Source: Tenrec ecaudatus
Lineage: Eukaryota > Chordata > Mammalia > Afrosoricida > Tenrecidae
Direction: 5' to 3'
Assembly (NCBI RefSeq): GCF_050624435.1
Contig: NC_134546.1
Location: 14,965,001-15,029,000 of the forward strand
DNA length: 64,000 bases
Part shown: piece by piece, positions 12,801 to 27,800 of the stretch
Layout: each line of letters begins with the position of its first letter
How positions within the stretch are numbered: position 1 is the first letter of the stretch
Translations under genes and position numbers: made by a program
The notes under the pieces: generated by a model
Database searches by the model: none
What the model was told of the DNA's origin: nothing
What the model saw: the letters and a program-made list of their open reading frames with translations, nothing else

Positions 12801-15800
12801 TAAATGCATCCACTTTTACCACAAGCATCTCGACAACTACAGAAGCGTGAGTGAGGCTGTTCTGGGCACATCTCTTTAGAATGGCTACCGAGTCACAGAC
12901 ACTAGTCAGAAAGAAGGCGCCATTTTCTCCACTGTCTTAGAGTTCTTGTGGATATGTTTAGGAAGGAAGGTGTTAACAAATTAAAAGCCCTTGTCGGTTT
13001 ATAGCACCATATACATTATGAAAATAGATTGTGCACATTTAAACATCTCTAGCTCATTCTGAGGGCAAAGGAAACACCCAAGAAAACAAACACAGAGCTC
13101 TTCCTAAAGAAAAAGGAAAGCACCCAGTGCTCGCTTTAGGCGTCCAGCCCCTCCGCTCACTCCGCTCTAGCTTGTCCCTGTGCTAGGGACTATGAAGAGT
13201 TAGAGTGCTTACGGTCACAATGAGCCCCCGCCGGTACCAGTCATCTCACACTAACCGGTCGACAATGGCAACTGAAGGTGAATAGCTTGTTAGCACAGCA
13301 ACAAGAGCCGGTGAGGAGTCAATCCGCACGGTGGGAAAGGCAGCAGGAGCAAGGAGGGAGAGAGATGAAGGCCTGCTGCCTTGCAGACGCCTGGCGCCTG
13401 GCGGGCTGCAGGTGAGCCAAGCCACCTGCAGACTTGACACTTCAGTGAGGTAGCATTTGGCATTTGATTTTAGACTCTTCTGAGGATAATGACCAGCAGA
13501 TAAAAACATGTGTCTTAAAATACGCGCTGCTTTCTCTCTTTTCAAAGGCAAAGTGTACTACTATTTCACCCAGGGAATGAGACTTAGCCTTGTTCCCAAA
13601 AACAAAACAAAAATAAAGTGAAAAAGGTCAAACTCAAAAAAAAAAAATACGCGCAACAAGTGTGCGTGAAGCCCCAAGGGAGTATGTTCACCTGGACAAT
13701 CTGATTTTAATTTTAGACCTTAAACCTGTTTCCTCTGGAAGTTGAAAAAGCACACACATGCACACACACAAACAAAGCCAAGAAGGGGAGTGGCCCTCTT
13801 TAAAACACAACAGTCATTTTGGCAGATTTTGCAGTAACTGGGTTAACTGAATATAACAAAACAATTTTTGGAAACAATACTATTATTTATAGCTAATGAG
13901 AAATGGGCTACAAATTGTAGAGGAACAACGTAGGGAAGTGCTTGGTGTATTGTTGCCGGTCATCGGTGCACTCTGAATTGGCAAAGCCCAAACAAGATTC
14001 TAATTTACAGCCACCTTGTTAAGGATTGACCTCATCAGGCACCAACGGTCACTTACAGGTACTACTACTACCATAATGAAATAGCACAACTATGCGGTCA
14101 CTGATAAAGTCTAATACTAATATTATAATAACGAAAGACTACAAAACAGGGAGGTTTGAGAAATACTATGATAGCATGGTGGAGGAAGGGAACCCAAAGA
14201 GGACACTCCAATTTCCTGAGCAAGGTGACTGCCTAGCCTAACTGCTACACACGTGAACCTGACAGCTCGCGCTTCTTAGCTGTCATTCACAGGAAGCTCA
14301 GAGTTACAAAGGACAGGTCATTCCAGCCGAGTTGGCGTCAACCCCCCCCCCCCCCCACTCCAAGCTGCATCTTCTATGCGTAACCAGGATTGCCCTGCTT
14401 CTGCTTTCCTCACCAACAGGGTTCTAATCCTGTAACTCAACGTTTCCCTCTCAGCTACATCAAACATTATTTGGAACGAGGCAAAGTATGTATGAGTAAA
14501 TAGAAAAAAATAAGTAATTTTTGAGGGTATGATGTACTAGCCTCAGTGAGTAGACCTTTTAACAAATTCATTTATCAGAGCAAAGTGGCAAGATTAAAAT
14601 AGAATGAAATGACACAATATACATGCTGATATCCCGTGAAAAGTACGTCCGTGAATTCAGACAAATATTATCGATTCATTATGAAAACATCAGGCTGGCT
14701 TTTGGTGATCAAATTCCTAACACCAGCTAGTTTTCTGGAGCTTGGCTACTTAGTCAACGGAGTCTCCTTAGAGTCACCAAGTCCAGGCGTGCTGCTGGCG
14801 CACACAAACCTGTCAGGGTCCCACACGAGTGTGTCAAAGATAGCTTCTTTCACACAACAACCTGGAAGAAGCCTCTGTGACTAATCTCTTAGTCTAAACC
14901 AAGACAGCATTCCTCTTCTTAGAAAGACGACGGCTCCCTCACTTTACCTTTTCTGAAACGGAGGCAAAACCTTTGGTTGGATGCTGTGTTCTCATGTCAA
15001 AAACATGGAACTTCCCTTCCAGAGATGTAGCTACTAACTTATTCATACTGATGTCCTTTCTGTCAAACTCAACGCTGCAGACCTGGAAAAAGGAGAATAT
15101 TTAGTGTCAAAGGGCTCCTCGTTCTTCCTCAGGCAGTTCTCATTACTAAGCAAAGCAGCTCGAAGCTTATCAGCTCATGAGGAAGCAATCAGTCATTCTA
15201 TCGTTTAAATCAACACAAGGGAGATTCGGGGAGCTGGTGGGGAAATTCCATTATCTTGTAATTCCATCTTTCCCATGAGCTTTTTCAAGCCTCCTCAAAC
15301 ATCAAGGACTTTTACCGCCAAGGATCTTTTTCTCGGTTAATAAGATCAACAAAATCATCTTGCTTTGCCATGCCAAGCCCATTTGGGATAGGTTCCCAAT
15401 GCGATGCATTTATGATCGACATTTAATATTTTACTTTTTAGAAAAAGCTTTTATAATAAAATGTAACACAGTCAGCGGCATACAACAGCCATTTTAAAAT
15501 GCATAATAAACAATTGAGAGGCACTTAGTATATTCACAATGCTGTACAACCACCAGCTGTGTAGTGCCCAACCCCAACCCCATTGAGCTGACTGATGGCA
15601 TCTGACGGAGCAGGCCAGGCCTTGGTGTGGCCACAGTGCAGTGGTTCTCACCCTGCCCAAAGCCGCAACCCTGTCAGACAGCTCCTCATGTGGCGCGGAC
15701 CCCCAACCAGAACATTATTTTCGTTGCTACTTCACAGCTGTAATTTTGCTCCTGTGATGACTCGGGCGACCCCTGTGAAAGGGTGGACCACCCTCAAAGG

Positions 15801-18800
15801 GGTCGTGAGTCACAGGTTGAGAACCGCTGCCCTAGTAGATGAGATCCTAGACCCCTCTCTGCTCTATTCCATATGGATCTATCCTACTAGGAGCCTTGAG
15901 AAACACAGCAGAGGGCATTTAGGACACTGAGGCCTCAGCTTATCAGGTGCAGGGCTAGGTCTCCAGTTAGAGCCCAGGCCCCAGAACCAGCAGGCCTGGT
16001 TCACCGTGGATTTGCTCCTTTACCTTGTGAAGCACTGAGCCAAGCTTTTTTTCATGGATTGAACTGTGTCCCCCAAAATACATGTCAACTTGGCTGAGCA
16101 ATGATTCTCAATACTGTCTACTGGTCCTCTGCTTGGTGATCCAATGTAACTACCCTCCACTTGGAATAGGTATGGTAAACCCTAACTAGCCTCTACAGGT
16201 GCATGAAGGAGCCTAGTCGGCACTCTCGGTTAGGTGTTTAGCTGCTAGTCACAGGAGAAAGAGGAGGACGTCTGCTCTCATGGACACGGAAAGGCTCCGA
16301 AGCCCTATGGCACGGGGCTGAGTGGGATCGCCGCGTGACTGGCTGTGGGGTCTACAGGCGAACGAGGATGCGGTGGGATTGTCCAGGATTTAGGGAAGCT
16401 AGGTCAACAGCCTGATCTGCTGCTGTCAAGCTGACTCCAACTCAGAGCCCCGTGGGGCCTCTGTTGTTTTCAGACGCGAGGAGTGGCTGTGGGGTCAAGC
16501 CACCAGCCTTCCTGTTAACAGCCACGCATTCAAACCACCGCCCCGTCGTGGCTCCTAGAGCCCAGTGAACTCTGACTCTATGTGGCTGCAGAAAACAGCA
16601 TTCTTTGTTAAGGTGTCATGTCAGCAATGAAAAAACAACAGCCTGAGAGTGCTGGGAAGGCTCCCACTCTTCCAAGCATTGCAAAACTAACAAGAACAGA
16701 GCCTCTTAGCTGCTGGCTTGGATAGTTTCACAGGGCATGGCCCCGGAGCCCCGCAGACGGCCGAGGGGCTGGCGATGCACCTGCCATGGTGCCCCTACGC
16801 CTGCGTGGGAGTGCCTCTGCTGAAGGGAGCGTCCGTGATTTTCAGTAGATCCTCACAAGGTGAAGAGGGGCTAGTAACCTAGAGGGCTGGTAGGGGGACT
16901 CTCCTTTCAGGGCAGTTCAGAGGAGGAAAACAGGCTCAGAAACACGAAAAGCATCAGCATGCGCATTACCCCATTTTTTATGTTCGTCTCCCATCGCAAT
17001 GACATGTTTCGGAGGTCAAACAGTTTAATGTCCCCATTGTCGTAGCCAGCACAAACAACCCGTTCCTCTTGATTATAAGAATTGCCTGGAAATCAAGATA
17101 CAACATTTCAGGTGTTTGTAAATACCTAATTTGATGGCCATTGGAAGAAAAGTTTATGAAACCTCACATATAACGTCCACAGAGCATACTTAAAACCATT
17201 CGGTAGAATCCCATGTTAACAATCCTGGTAAGACATCAAGGGTCTACTTTGGTAATTAAGACTGGTTTGAGATTTAATACAGAATGGTATGTGAAAGCAA
17301 ACCTCCACAATTGTATCTGCAAAGACTAACAGGCGACCAAGGCGGCTATGGCTCAGACAGAGGAGGGCCTAAGAGGAGAAATGCAGCTATGCTTTCTTGG
17401 CAGTGAGCACCTTTAAACACCAAGAAAACTAACATGAAAAGGTGTTTATGTGCTTACTACCCTGGTGCTCCCGTGTCTTTTTCGGGGACAGCTGATCCAG
17501 GGGCAGCATACAGATGCTTTGCTTGGCAGTCCTGATCGCATCTCCTGCACGTTCCGTCTCCAGTGGAAAGCCTCCTGCTGGAGATGAGCCCCGAGCAGCT
17601 CTTTGTGGGCACACAGTGCTGGGGAGTCGGAGGCCGCTGACTGCAGGCCTTCCTTCTCCACGGCCGCAGGTCCCCATTTCTCCCGAGGCCCAGCTCGGTG
17701 TTCCAACGGCGGCCTCCCCTTAGACGATGGGAGGTGTGCAGAGCATGACAGCTGTCACCCACAACCAGCCTCAAAACCCTAGGCACCTGCGTGGGAACAC
17801 TCTCTCTTCTTTCTCTTAACCAATAAGTCCCCAGACTCTACTTCTTTTGCTACACATTTATCGTTCAAATCAATCCTCTCTTCAGTGATCCCACTCCTCC
17901 TAACTTCCCTTCAGCGCAGCATCGCAGTTTCTGAACATCTATCCTCGGGCCACTCCCCTCGCTCTGACCACCCACTGCTTTAAACTTTCCTCCCGTACCG
18001 GTTACATCTCATCCTCCGTGCTGGTTACATCTCATCCTGGGCGCAATCTTCAGTGGCTCACCACTGCCGCAGACCATCCGAACCACACCACAGGCTAAGG
18101 CTCCGAGCCATAAGGCTCTGCCTACCACCAAGCCCCTCGGGGGGCACAGTGGGTTAAGCATCAGGCTGCTAACTGCAAGGTTGGTGGGTCAAACCGAAGA
18201 GCACTCTACAGCGACAGCAGGCTGCTCCTGTGAAGATCTGTGGAGTTCTACTCTGTCCCATACGGTCACCAAGAGTCTGTATCACCTCACACGGCAGTAG
18301 GCGTTCACGACCCTGGATCACTTCTCCCTCATCATGACTGCTGAGGCGACATGCCCTGGTCGCGGAATTAAAAGCTTCCCAAGGCTCTGGGTCACCTTCA
18401 TGTGCTCCGTGGTGCTTGACCTCTTCTTGGGGTTCAGAAATTGTCATACCAATGAATACATGTTCTAAAAATATCAATATCCTAGATTTAAAACTGCACT
18501 TATATTCTTGAGATCGATGCTGATAAAGCTCTAGGATAATTACTTTTTAATTATTATGACCATTCTAAATGATCACTCTAAACAGTAATCCTGAAATATC
18601 TACCTCCCCAAAGTACACGTCTTATGTTTACATAATTATTCACAATATAAGAGCACATAGCAATTCCTATGCAATATTTTGAAACTAGAAATCTGAGCCT
18701 TCCCTTCTTAAAATAAGAATCCAATTGAAAAAGAAGATAAAAGGTACGCAGTCCGTGTACACCTTCAAACCTCACTTTTAGATACCTGCTGTCTACCCAG

Positions 18801-21800
18801 CATGGGAGTAAGAAGAGAAGAGGAAACACAGGCTTCAAAGGAAATATGGCCCAGATCCTCAGCAGCAAAGCTTCGTTTGGCATCGGAGCTCACTGAGGTA
18901 CCCAAGCAATACCATCGGTCCAACAAAATAAATATCCACTTAGAGAGGGTCACCAGAACACAGCGATCAGAGTTCTAACAGTATTTTGTCGCGGCTCGAT
19001 TGTGTTGTAGAAAATAAGCACCTTCTGTGGAACGCCCAGGTGAAGTGTGCTAGTTTCAAGGCTCTGCTTCCACCATGAATGACATCTGGGTCTACGCAAG
19101 GCCAGTATTCTCTCATTACAAACAAGTACAGAATACTAAGAGCAATCATTTTCAAGGGCTAGGTATCCTCTGCACAACCTTAAGCACTTTCCACGCAGGA
19201 GCGCACGGCTCCTCACGGCCACAATGTGGACGAGGTTTGAGGACAGCTCCCTCTGAAACGCAAAGCAGCCGCAGCACAGAAAGGTTTGGTAACTTGCTCC
19301 ACATCACTGTGCCAGTAAGTGGCAGAGTCAGAATTCAAAGCCAGGTTCCCCCAAAAGAGCCACCCCGAACAGCTGTGAGAACAATCCACAGAGCACACCG
19401 GAGGGCGCCTGGGATCGGGAGCCCCGCCAGCACCGTGCTGTCACCCTAGGCGAGGGCACTCTGCAGCGAGTCTTCAGCCACTCACCGAAAGCCACAGTCC
19501 AACAGTCTCTCTTGTTCTCTCCTGGCACAGGTTCCATGTTGGCAACAGGATCGTCCTTTTGCCGCGGGTCCCACACCTTGACGGTTCCTGTCGGGAGAGA
19601 GCTACGGTCACTGGGGAACCAGAGCATGCTGTTCCTATCCGCACTCGGTGTCCCTGGCCTCCTGTGCTGCCCATCGTTACAGGGGCCCGGCACCTGGAAA
19701 GTAGCCCACACGTTGCTGACTTCCGGTGGGTAAACTGGACTTACCATCAGAGAAGTTACCCACATGCTGCCATCTGGCTCCGTCTCCAAACTAAGGGATT
19801 TCCAGAGAAGCCAACATACTGCTCCTAGTTTCCCACAAGGATGAGGTGACTGGCCAGGAAAACGCAAAGATTATGCATGACAGACAAATCAGGCTTCATT
19901 TTTCTTGAGCCTACAACAATGAATGTAAAGTATATTTTTCCCCAGGATAGACCAGTGTTGCCTTGAATGCTTCCTTCCTATTCATAAGGAAGCACTGGCA
20001 TTTGTTTTACACAGATGAATAAACTCTACTTTTTCTATCTCTGCTTTCTTTTGTGGGATCGTACAACACTGCCTCATATATAATAAAGTTTCATTTCCCT
20101 GCGGCAATAGAAGAGAGAACTATTAAATAAATTAACTAGTAATGTTTCGGAATTCCCACTCCGTCACGAGAAGTCTACTTACTAAATGGTGTCCGAGACT
20201 AAGGAGAAACGCCATCGCTGCCGCAAGCAACGGCTGTGGCAACAACCGGGGCTGATCAGAGAGGGACACGCACACACGCACACACACAGCCTCTCCAGAC
20301 TTAGCTAAGCCCAGGGAGAACGCTCGGTGGTCGTTGAAAAAGACAGACTGATACAAGAGAAGCAATAAACGTGTAGAGCTCAATGGGGAAGGCATCTAAA
20401 CAGGCAAGGCCCGCACAAACAACTAACTTGTGAAGGAACGTGGAACGAGGCTAACCCAGGTTGGACGCGAGTTCCATTTTCATCCCTAACATTAAGGGGT
20501 GGGGGCGAGATGTGGGTAGGGCCGAGGAGAAGTGGTACGCACACCCACGGTAGCTACCAATAGCAATGGATCCCCGGAAAGGGTTGACAATACACCTTAC
20601 ACCTCACAGAACATGTTTATTCCCAAAGAGTTAGATGAGGGATGACATCTGTTTTTTGGTTAACCATTTTTAAGTCACCCTGCCAAAAACACGTCAAGCA
20701 AGTGAATGCTTTCAAGCAAGGTCATCACTAAGTACACTGTGCTACATCCCCAGGATGAAAGAGGCATTTAAAAAAATCATACAGAAAAAGTAATACTTGC
20801 ATATACATAAATGAGGAAAGGATAAATAATCATACTCAGACTGAAAATAACTGCCAAGTTGACTGTGATACTGAAAGAAAGACAGAATTATAACGGTTGG
20901 GCGAGGGTGGGAGAGATTCCATTTTTTCCCTTCTATGCTCCTTGCTGCTCTTAAAATGAAAAAAAGAACAAAGATTTCTAAAACACAGCCACATCTCATT
21001 TTTCTTTTCAGATCATCTCACGATCTTGAGCAGCTATTTAGAACTTGCCAGACCAAATCTCTTGTGCACAAAACTGTGACTCGGTGACAGTCACTCCGGA
21101 CAGCTGGACGGAAAAAGACCTCTCTGCGGTTGCTCAGACGGCACGTTGGTCCTTCCAGGGCACCAAGTGGGAGAGCGGAGTCGCTCCCTTAGGGTGCTCC
21201 CCAACACTTGTCAGGGCGCTCACGGAACGTCAGCTTTCAACCAGCCATCAATCTGGCAGTTTCCACAAGGACTGATTCTGCTTTTTAAAAAAAGAAATGG
21301 AAAGCTGCCTCCCACATTATATCATCAGCTGCCTGAAGAGTCCCTAGAGAGATTTTCAATTCCTTTTTAAGATGCATGGGCACCATCGTTCTTTGTAGCT
21401 AACCAGCTCCAAAAGAAAAGAGTAAGTTTGAAGCCTCTACGTCATAACACCCAGAAGTCGGAACCAGCTCAAGGATATGCAATCGAGCTTGCCTATTAGA
21501 AGTGGAGGCAAGAAATGTTAGATTCAGGGTTCCAGACAACTTAGGATTTCTTCCCCCTTCAAAACAATTTTCCTTAAGTACACAGAATCCTTTGACTCAC
21601 CATCTCGGCTGCCAGTCACAATTTCCGGGGCTCCTTCCCCAATTCCTAGTCCGCCTACACCATCGATAGTATTTATGATTTCTTTGTGGCCTTTTACAGA
21701 ATACACTGGGGTCTCCGGAGCTTCCAGATTCCTAAACAACAGAGAATAGCTTGGTTCATACATCCCGTGCCCCAACGCTTCTGTCCACTAATGAAATTTA

Positions 21801-24800
21801 AGACTGTGCACTCTATTTAGAGTTCTGTTTAAAAGTAAGTGCTGTTCTGTGAAGGTTATTCATGTTTCTATTGCCACATGTTTGCCCACTACTTCAGCTT
21901 CTTCCTAGCCACCCTGAGAACCTGGAATTCTAACTCCAGAGCCCAGACAGCCGTCCACAAAGACTAATTGTCCAGGAAAGTTGAACCTGAATTACCACCA
22001 GGTGCGCCTGTGGTACACGCATAACCCAAGAGATTCACGGCTGGCTCCTCCCAGTGGTAAGGAACCAGCGTCTCTGGGTTGGGGACACTCAAGTCTGACA
22101 GCCACCGCTGTCTACAGGGTATCTTTCCAACGTGGCTTTGACTGTTCCCACGGTAGACCTTGTAAGTTGGCCTTGTAACCTTTTTAGTGATAAAACTTAT
22201 AGTGTTGACTCTGAAAACATTTTTTGTTATGGAATTATTTTCTCACTGAGTTCCATATGGATACCCACCTACTTATAGGAAGGGGCTCCCAAAAGTGTGT
22301 GGAGACATTCCATGATCTTTGATTTGATTTTCGCACAAATTCATTGAAACTCTCATATAACCTGCTGCAATAAGTATTACAGCCAAACCGACTGAAGTTT
22401 GTCTTATCCCAGGTTAGCTAGGAGACAGGAAAGTACCTTTAACCACGGAAGCTTACCACAAGAGTAGAAGATGGATTAGGGAACTTCAAGAAGTTTGTGG
22501 AAAACCCATTCGCTTTTAATTCCATTTTCCCAAGAAGTTTGGAAGCCCTCCTTAAGCTTGGCCAAAGGCTCCGGTAGGTTATCCTGATAGATCCCTTCTT
22601 GCCTCCCTGTGTTCCCGCTCCCCCTTTTTCTGCTTTACTCTCTACATTTTTACTCTCCATCCACATTTTCCCTTAACAATTCAGCTTTCAATAGGTACAT
22701 ATTTTTTCAAACATGTGGCTATTCATGGATGTCATCCTTGTTACCAAGCCAAGGTTTATAAGTAAAATTTCTCTATTCAAAACTTGAGGAAGTTCTGCCT
22801 CAAATATTTGTCTTTGGAAAAAGAAATATTATTTGTGTTTGTAACCCCATTGTGAAAGAATCGAGAGACTAACCAGGATTGTGAATCTACTTAGAAAAAT
22901 AAACTGATTTACTATTTTTATAAACTTGAAAACATGACTCATTTTTCAAGTGGAATTCTAAGACTTATGTAAATCTGTAAGACCTGTAAGATTATTCCAG
23001 GGAAATTTATTAGGGAGAACATCGACACTTATGTTTATTGCACATTCTTGTGTTGAAATAACTTACATTTATTTTTACCAATAACATTTAAACTGGCCTC
23101 TCTCCTAATTTCTCTGAAAATATACAACAGAGCATTTAACAACTGATGTATTCTAATAAATGCTAATTTTAACCATTAAGCAGTGAAATCAAAGAGGAAG
23201 TATCAGAAGTTCATTTTGCTTAACCTTAGGATTTTAAGAAAAAAAATATGTCAAAGTAATTATAAAGTAGCAGAATCTAAGTGAGAATCAGGAAAGATTC
23301 TATTTCAAACACAACATAGGGGAGACAGTTTCTTTCTAGAATTATCCTATTTACTTGAAATGACAAATATTACGAGACAACCCTAACAATTGGTAAACAG
23401 GAATCTCAGCTCATTCAACTCTAAATAGGAAGAAATAACTCTAAATGAAACATGAAAATGAAAAGCATTTGGCACACCAATGTTCAATCGAAATAGGTTT
23501 ATTTTCATTTGTTCAATAAATGTTCTGATTGTAGTCTGATATGAAGCATGAAAAGAGCAAATAGGAAACAGTTCAATAATTTGAGGGGTTCCAGCTACGT
23601 GATGTGTTGGGATGCTAAACAGAGTCAGCGGTTCGAAACCACCAACCACTCCAAGGGAGAAAGACAAGGTTGCCTGCTTCCATATAGAATAACAGTGTCT
23701 GAACCCACAGGGGCAGCTCTCCCCTATCCGAGAGGGTCACGGTGAGTTGGAATAGACTCAATGGCACTAAGAGGATCGATAGTCAAACACTAAAAGAAAA
23801 AAAAATCACTGCAATTGCTTCTGTAATGTCAAATTTCTTGATGAACTGTAAACAAAGATCTCATTTTTCAGGGCTAATAAATGCATCCTTTCATATATTG
23901 TGTCCTTAAAAAATTAACTACCATCAATTCAATTCTGGCTCAGAGAGACCCTAAAGGGCAGAAGCAGAATTGCCCCTGTAAGTTTCTGAGGCTATAAATC
24001 TGTCTGGGAGCAGAAAGTCTCATCGTTGTAAGATGGTGGATTTGAACTGCTGACCTTGTCATTAGCAGCCCCATGTGTAACCCGCTACCCACCAGGGATC
24101 CTTGTGTCCCTGAAGGTAGAAGAGAAACAGCGCTTCACTTACAAATATGTAGTGTTCACTGCTAGCACCAAACAGCCTGTGTGAAAATACTGATAAAATT
24201 TGAACTATCTCAAGAAAAACAGATCTGGAGCTTCAAATGAATTTTGAATACAGGATCTAGAACTATATTAAAAATCAGTTCTCACATCCCATAAAGTGCT
24301 CAAACCGAACAAGGAAGAAACCATTTTAAAATCGGAATTCTCGTTTACAGAGGAAGACTAAGGAAAGGATAAGAAATGGCTTCTTTCATCTCAACACCGA
24401 CTCGGCGCCTTACCATATATGAAGGTTCCCTCCAAAGTCTCCAGTAGCTAAATACCTCTGCTGCAACGACGCTGCACCAAAGGTCCCGCATTTAATGGGC
24501 TTGGCCTTTTCAATCTTCAGAGAAGGAAGAAGAGCGACCACGTTAGTTATGTAAGCAGCTATTTATAATCCACAGTATTTACAGGTCTGCTCTGGGATTT
24601 TAAAACAGACATGCGAAATAAAAGGCAATTAAAACCTTTTCTGATCAAAATTCTTTTTTCTCTTGTCATTTTTTTCTATTGCTTGAAACTACATAAATCT
24701 CAAAAAGCAAACTTTAACTCGGCTTTTAAAATTGTGTTTCAGTTTGCCTTTCCTCTCCTCTCCCTACTGGGATATCCAAATTCTGACTACTCTCCTGTCT

Positions 24801-27800
24801 CTGATGATTTGCAAATAAGAACAAAATGAAGTTATTATTCTTTCTGGGTGATAGAGATAAATATATGTATTTATGTGCCTTCTGCAGAATCATATAACAA
24901 AGGAAATTTATTTCTCATTTTCTTCAGAGATTTGTATGTTCCTGTCAGCCAAAGGCAATGCTATTAGCACAAACGAGGCAATCTTTGAAAGTTCCTTTAA
25001 TTTAAAAAGCTGCTCCTATGAATATTAGATGTACCAAACTGTTACACAAACATGTGGTTACACAGGTTGGATTGGTGGGGGTAGCACGCTGCATGTGCAT
25101 TAATTTCCTATGTGTGCCATGTACAGATTAGGCATCTCTGAGTTATTTGAGAGTACTGTATGGGAAAATATGGTAATCACATTAATAAAACAAGGACATA
25201 CAAATGCACTAGTAAAGGTATGGGGCCTAAAGCAATCATGTGGCGAGGATGGGAAGGGTCCGTGGAAATGATTCATATTCTCAACTCACAGATCAAGACA
25301 CTGAAACCCAGAGCTTTCCTGAGTTGACCGGTTCATATGCTAATACAGCTCTCCTGCCCACAGGTCTTTGGAGATGATGCAAGCCAAGTAAGAGGTCCTA
25401 TTGTCTCAAGGAGTTTCTAACCCACATATCAGTTCCTACCTGGCCTATTCCACACATGCATAATTATTATACTATTCCCAACACTCTTACACCTGGATCT
25501 TGGATTATTATTTCCTTTTACTCCTTGAGTTTCCAACGTCTCTACTGCCCCCATCAATGGCCAACTCCACCTGTGCAGAGTCTGTTTGGAATCCTGAAAA
25601 CTCTGGAGCCTGGAATGAAAGAGAATTCCTGGGAGCACACAGTGAACTCAATTGGCTGCCCACGGAAAGGGTAGGGTCTGGGGAGCTACTCCCAAACAAC
25701 CCGCCACGGAAGCCCTTTTGGAGCGCAGTTCTACACTGACACGCAGGGGCTTCGTGAGCCCACGGCGACTGGGGGCAGCCTGTTCCACCCTGCACCCCTG
25801 CCCTCTACCACCATCCATTTGCTGGCAGCAGGCTCCACAGGCCCGAACAGGTGCTTCTTATTTAGTCCCTTAAAATTGTCGTCGTCAAGTTTCCAAAAGT
25901 AATACACAGTCCCTGTAAATACTCACACAAACTAAAGAATGGGAGGGAAAAGGTAAGAAGCCTTCATTCTTTCCGACAGCTACACAAAGCTTCCTTTTGC
26001 CACAAGGAGGCGCAGAGTGTGTTGTTCTTTCATTTACTTTTCCCGTTTTTGCTCTATTCACTTACGGCATCTACATGAACTTTTCCCGATGCTGAATTCT
26101 ACAGTTGCTAGACCAATCTTCATCCTTCCCACTAGGGTTGGCTTATTCCAAATAATTTAAAACATCATTTCCTGGCACTTTGAATTCGTGACCAACCAGT
26201 TCCATATATATATATATATTTGAACAAGGAATTATAATTCACTCAACATGGAAATCAGAATGGAACTTTCTTTCCTGTAATTAGGCACAGCACTGGACCC
26301 TCTCCCTCTGCCGCCATCGCATCTGCCAGACTCGTAGAGACCCTAAAGGAAGGGTAGAACCCCCTTAGGGACTTTCAGACTGTAATGTAAATCTTTACAG
26401 GAGCAGGCAGCCTCATTTTCCACCCGCAGGGTGGTTGCTGGGTTTGAACTACTGACCTTGCAATTAGCAGCCCAATGCTAACTTCACAGTGCCACCAAGG
26501 GTCCTCTATACAGTATAAACCCCCTGCTGTCAATTCAAGTCTGACTTTCAGTGACCCTACAGGACACAGTAGTGCTGCCCCTTTGGGTTTCCAAGATCTC
26601 ACATGTTTACCGGAGCAGGCTGTCTCATTTGTCTCCTGCAGAATGAATGGTGCAGTTAGCAGCTCAATGCGTAGCCCACTGCGATCAGATAAATGAGCAG
26701 TTACCACATAGCTAAGTCTAAAACAGTGTTCACAGCCTCCTCCAAATGGGCCAGCAAACAAAATTCATCTTCCGTAATAACTTCATTGCTAACGACCACA
26801 AGGATGAGAAGCAGATCACAGAAAGTCATCTTAATGCATAGCTGGGCTGAGGGGATCAGTACTCACTGCCAGGTTTGATTCTGAGGACATTTTCTCATTG
26901 AACCAGGCAGACAGTTTCTATTTCCAAACTACTTATGTCCTTCTTGTCTTTCCTTCCCACATGAAAGTAGCAACCCCTGAAATTAGGACTTGATATCTAT
27001 GGTTAAATTAGTTCAGCATTCCAAGTGAGGAGGCATTTCCCATTCCTCCTTCCCATTGTTCCTACTGGGCCAGCGTCTTGTCCAGCTCTCGGCCTTCCAC
27101 AATGGCGGCCATTACCTGAGGCCGAAGGCTTTGATGGGCAGGACTGTGCTTCTAGGAAACTGGAGCTGCAGGAGTCCTGCATCGTCAGCCCCTCTGGAAA
27201 AGGCTTCTCGGAGGCCTGGAATGGCTGTGGCCCATTTCCTTTTCTCCCACCAGCATTGTTTCCCCAGATTCCACTCCTGTTAGTGGAAGCATGCAGCGAG
27301 GCGCCTCCTGCCCAGGAGCCAGGACAGAGGCAAAAGCTACCCGGCTTTGTAGCCCGAAAGGAAGAGCCCGACTCTTCCGAAAGGATTTACTTCGATAATA
27401 ATCAACTATAATAATAATCAAGGGGAGGCAAAGCTCTCCCTGCTGGATTCCTTGGCCTGACTTTCATCCTGTCCAACCCCTCAGTCAGACGGCATCAATC
27501 TAGCAAGCTCCTGGGACACACTGATCTTCTGGCACTAACACAAAGTAACAGGACAGTTGGGAAGTTCACACAAACAGAAACGCACTCAGCCGGGGTTTTT
27601 CCTGGCTTGTCTTTGAGAAAAGATGAGCAGATGACCCTGAACCACAGTGTGGTCACCTCTGTGATGTAAGGATCAGAGTACACGCGTGACGGGTCAGCTT
27701 TTTCTTCTGCAAACTCCATGTGCGGAGATGGGACGAACTTCTCCAACACACCCTGGGGTTCCCAAAGCAGCATGACGGTGCCCAGATGCTCTGACAGCTG

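Noticed and set aside
27025-27411. A 128-codon frame in DNAAF10 intron 1
   Set aside because: No domain or conserved pattern is seen. Other frames of similar length overlap it on both strands.
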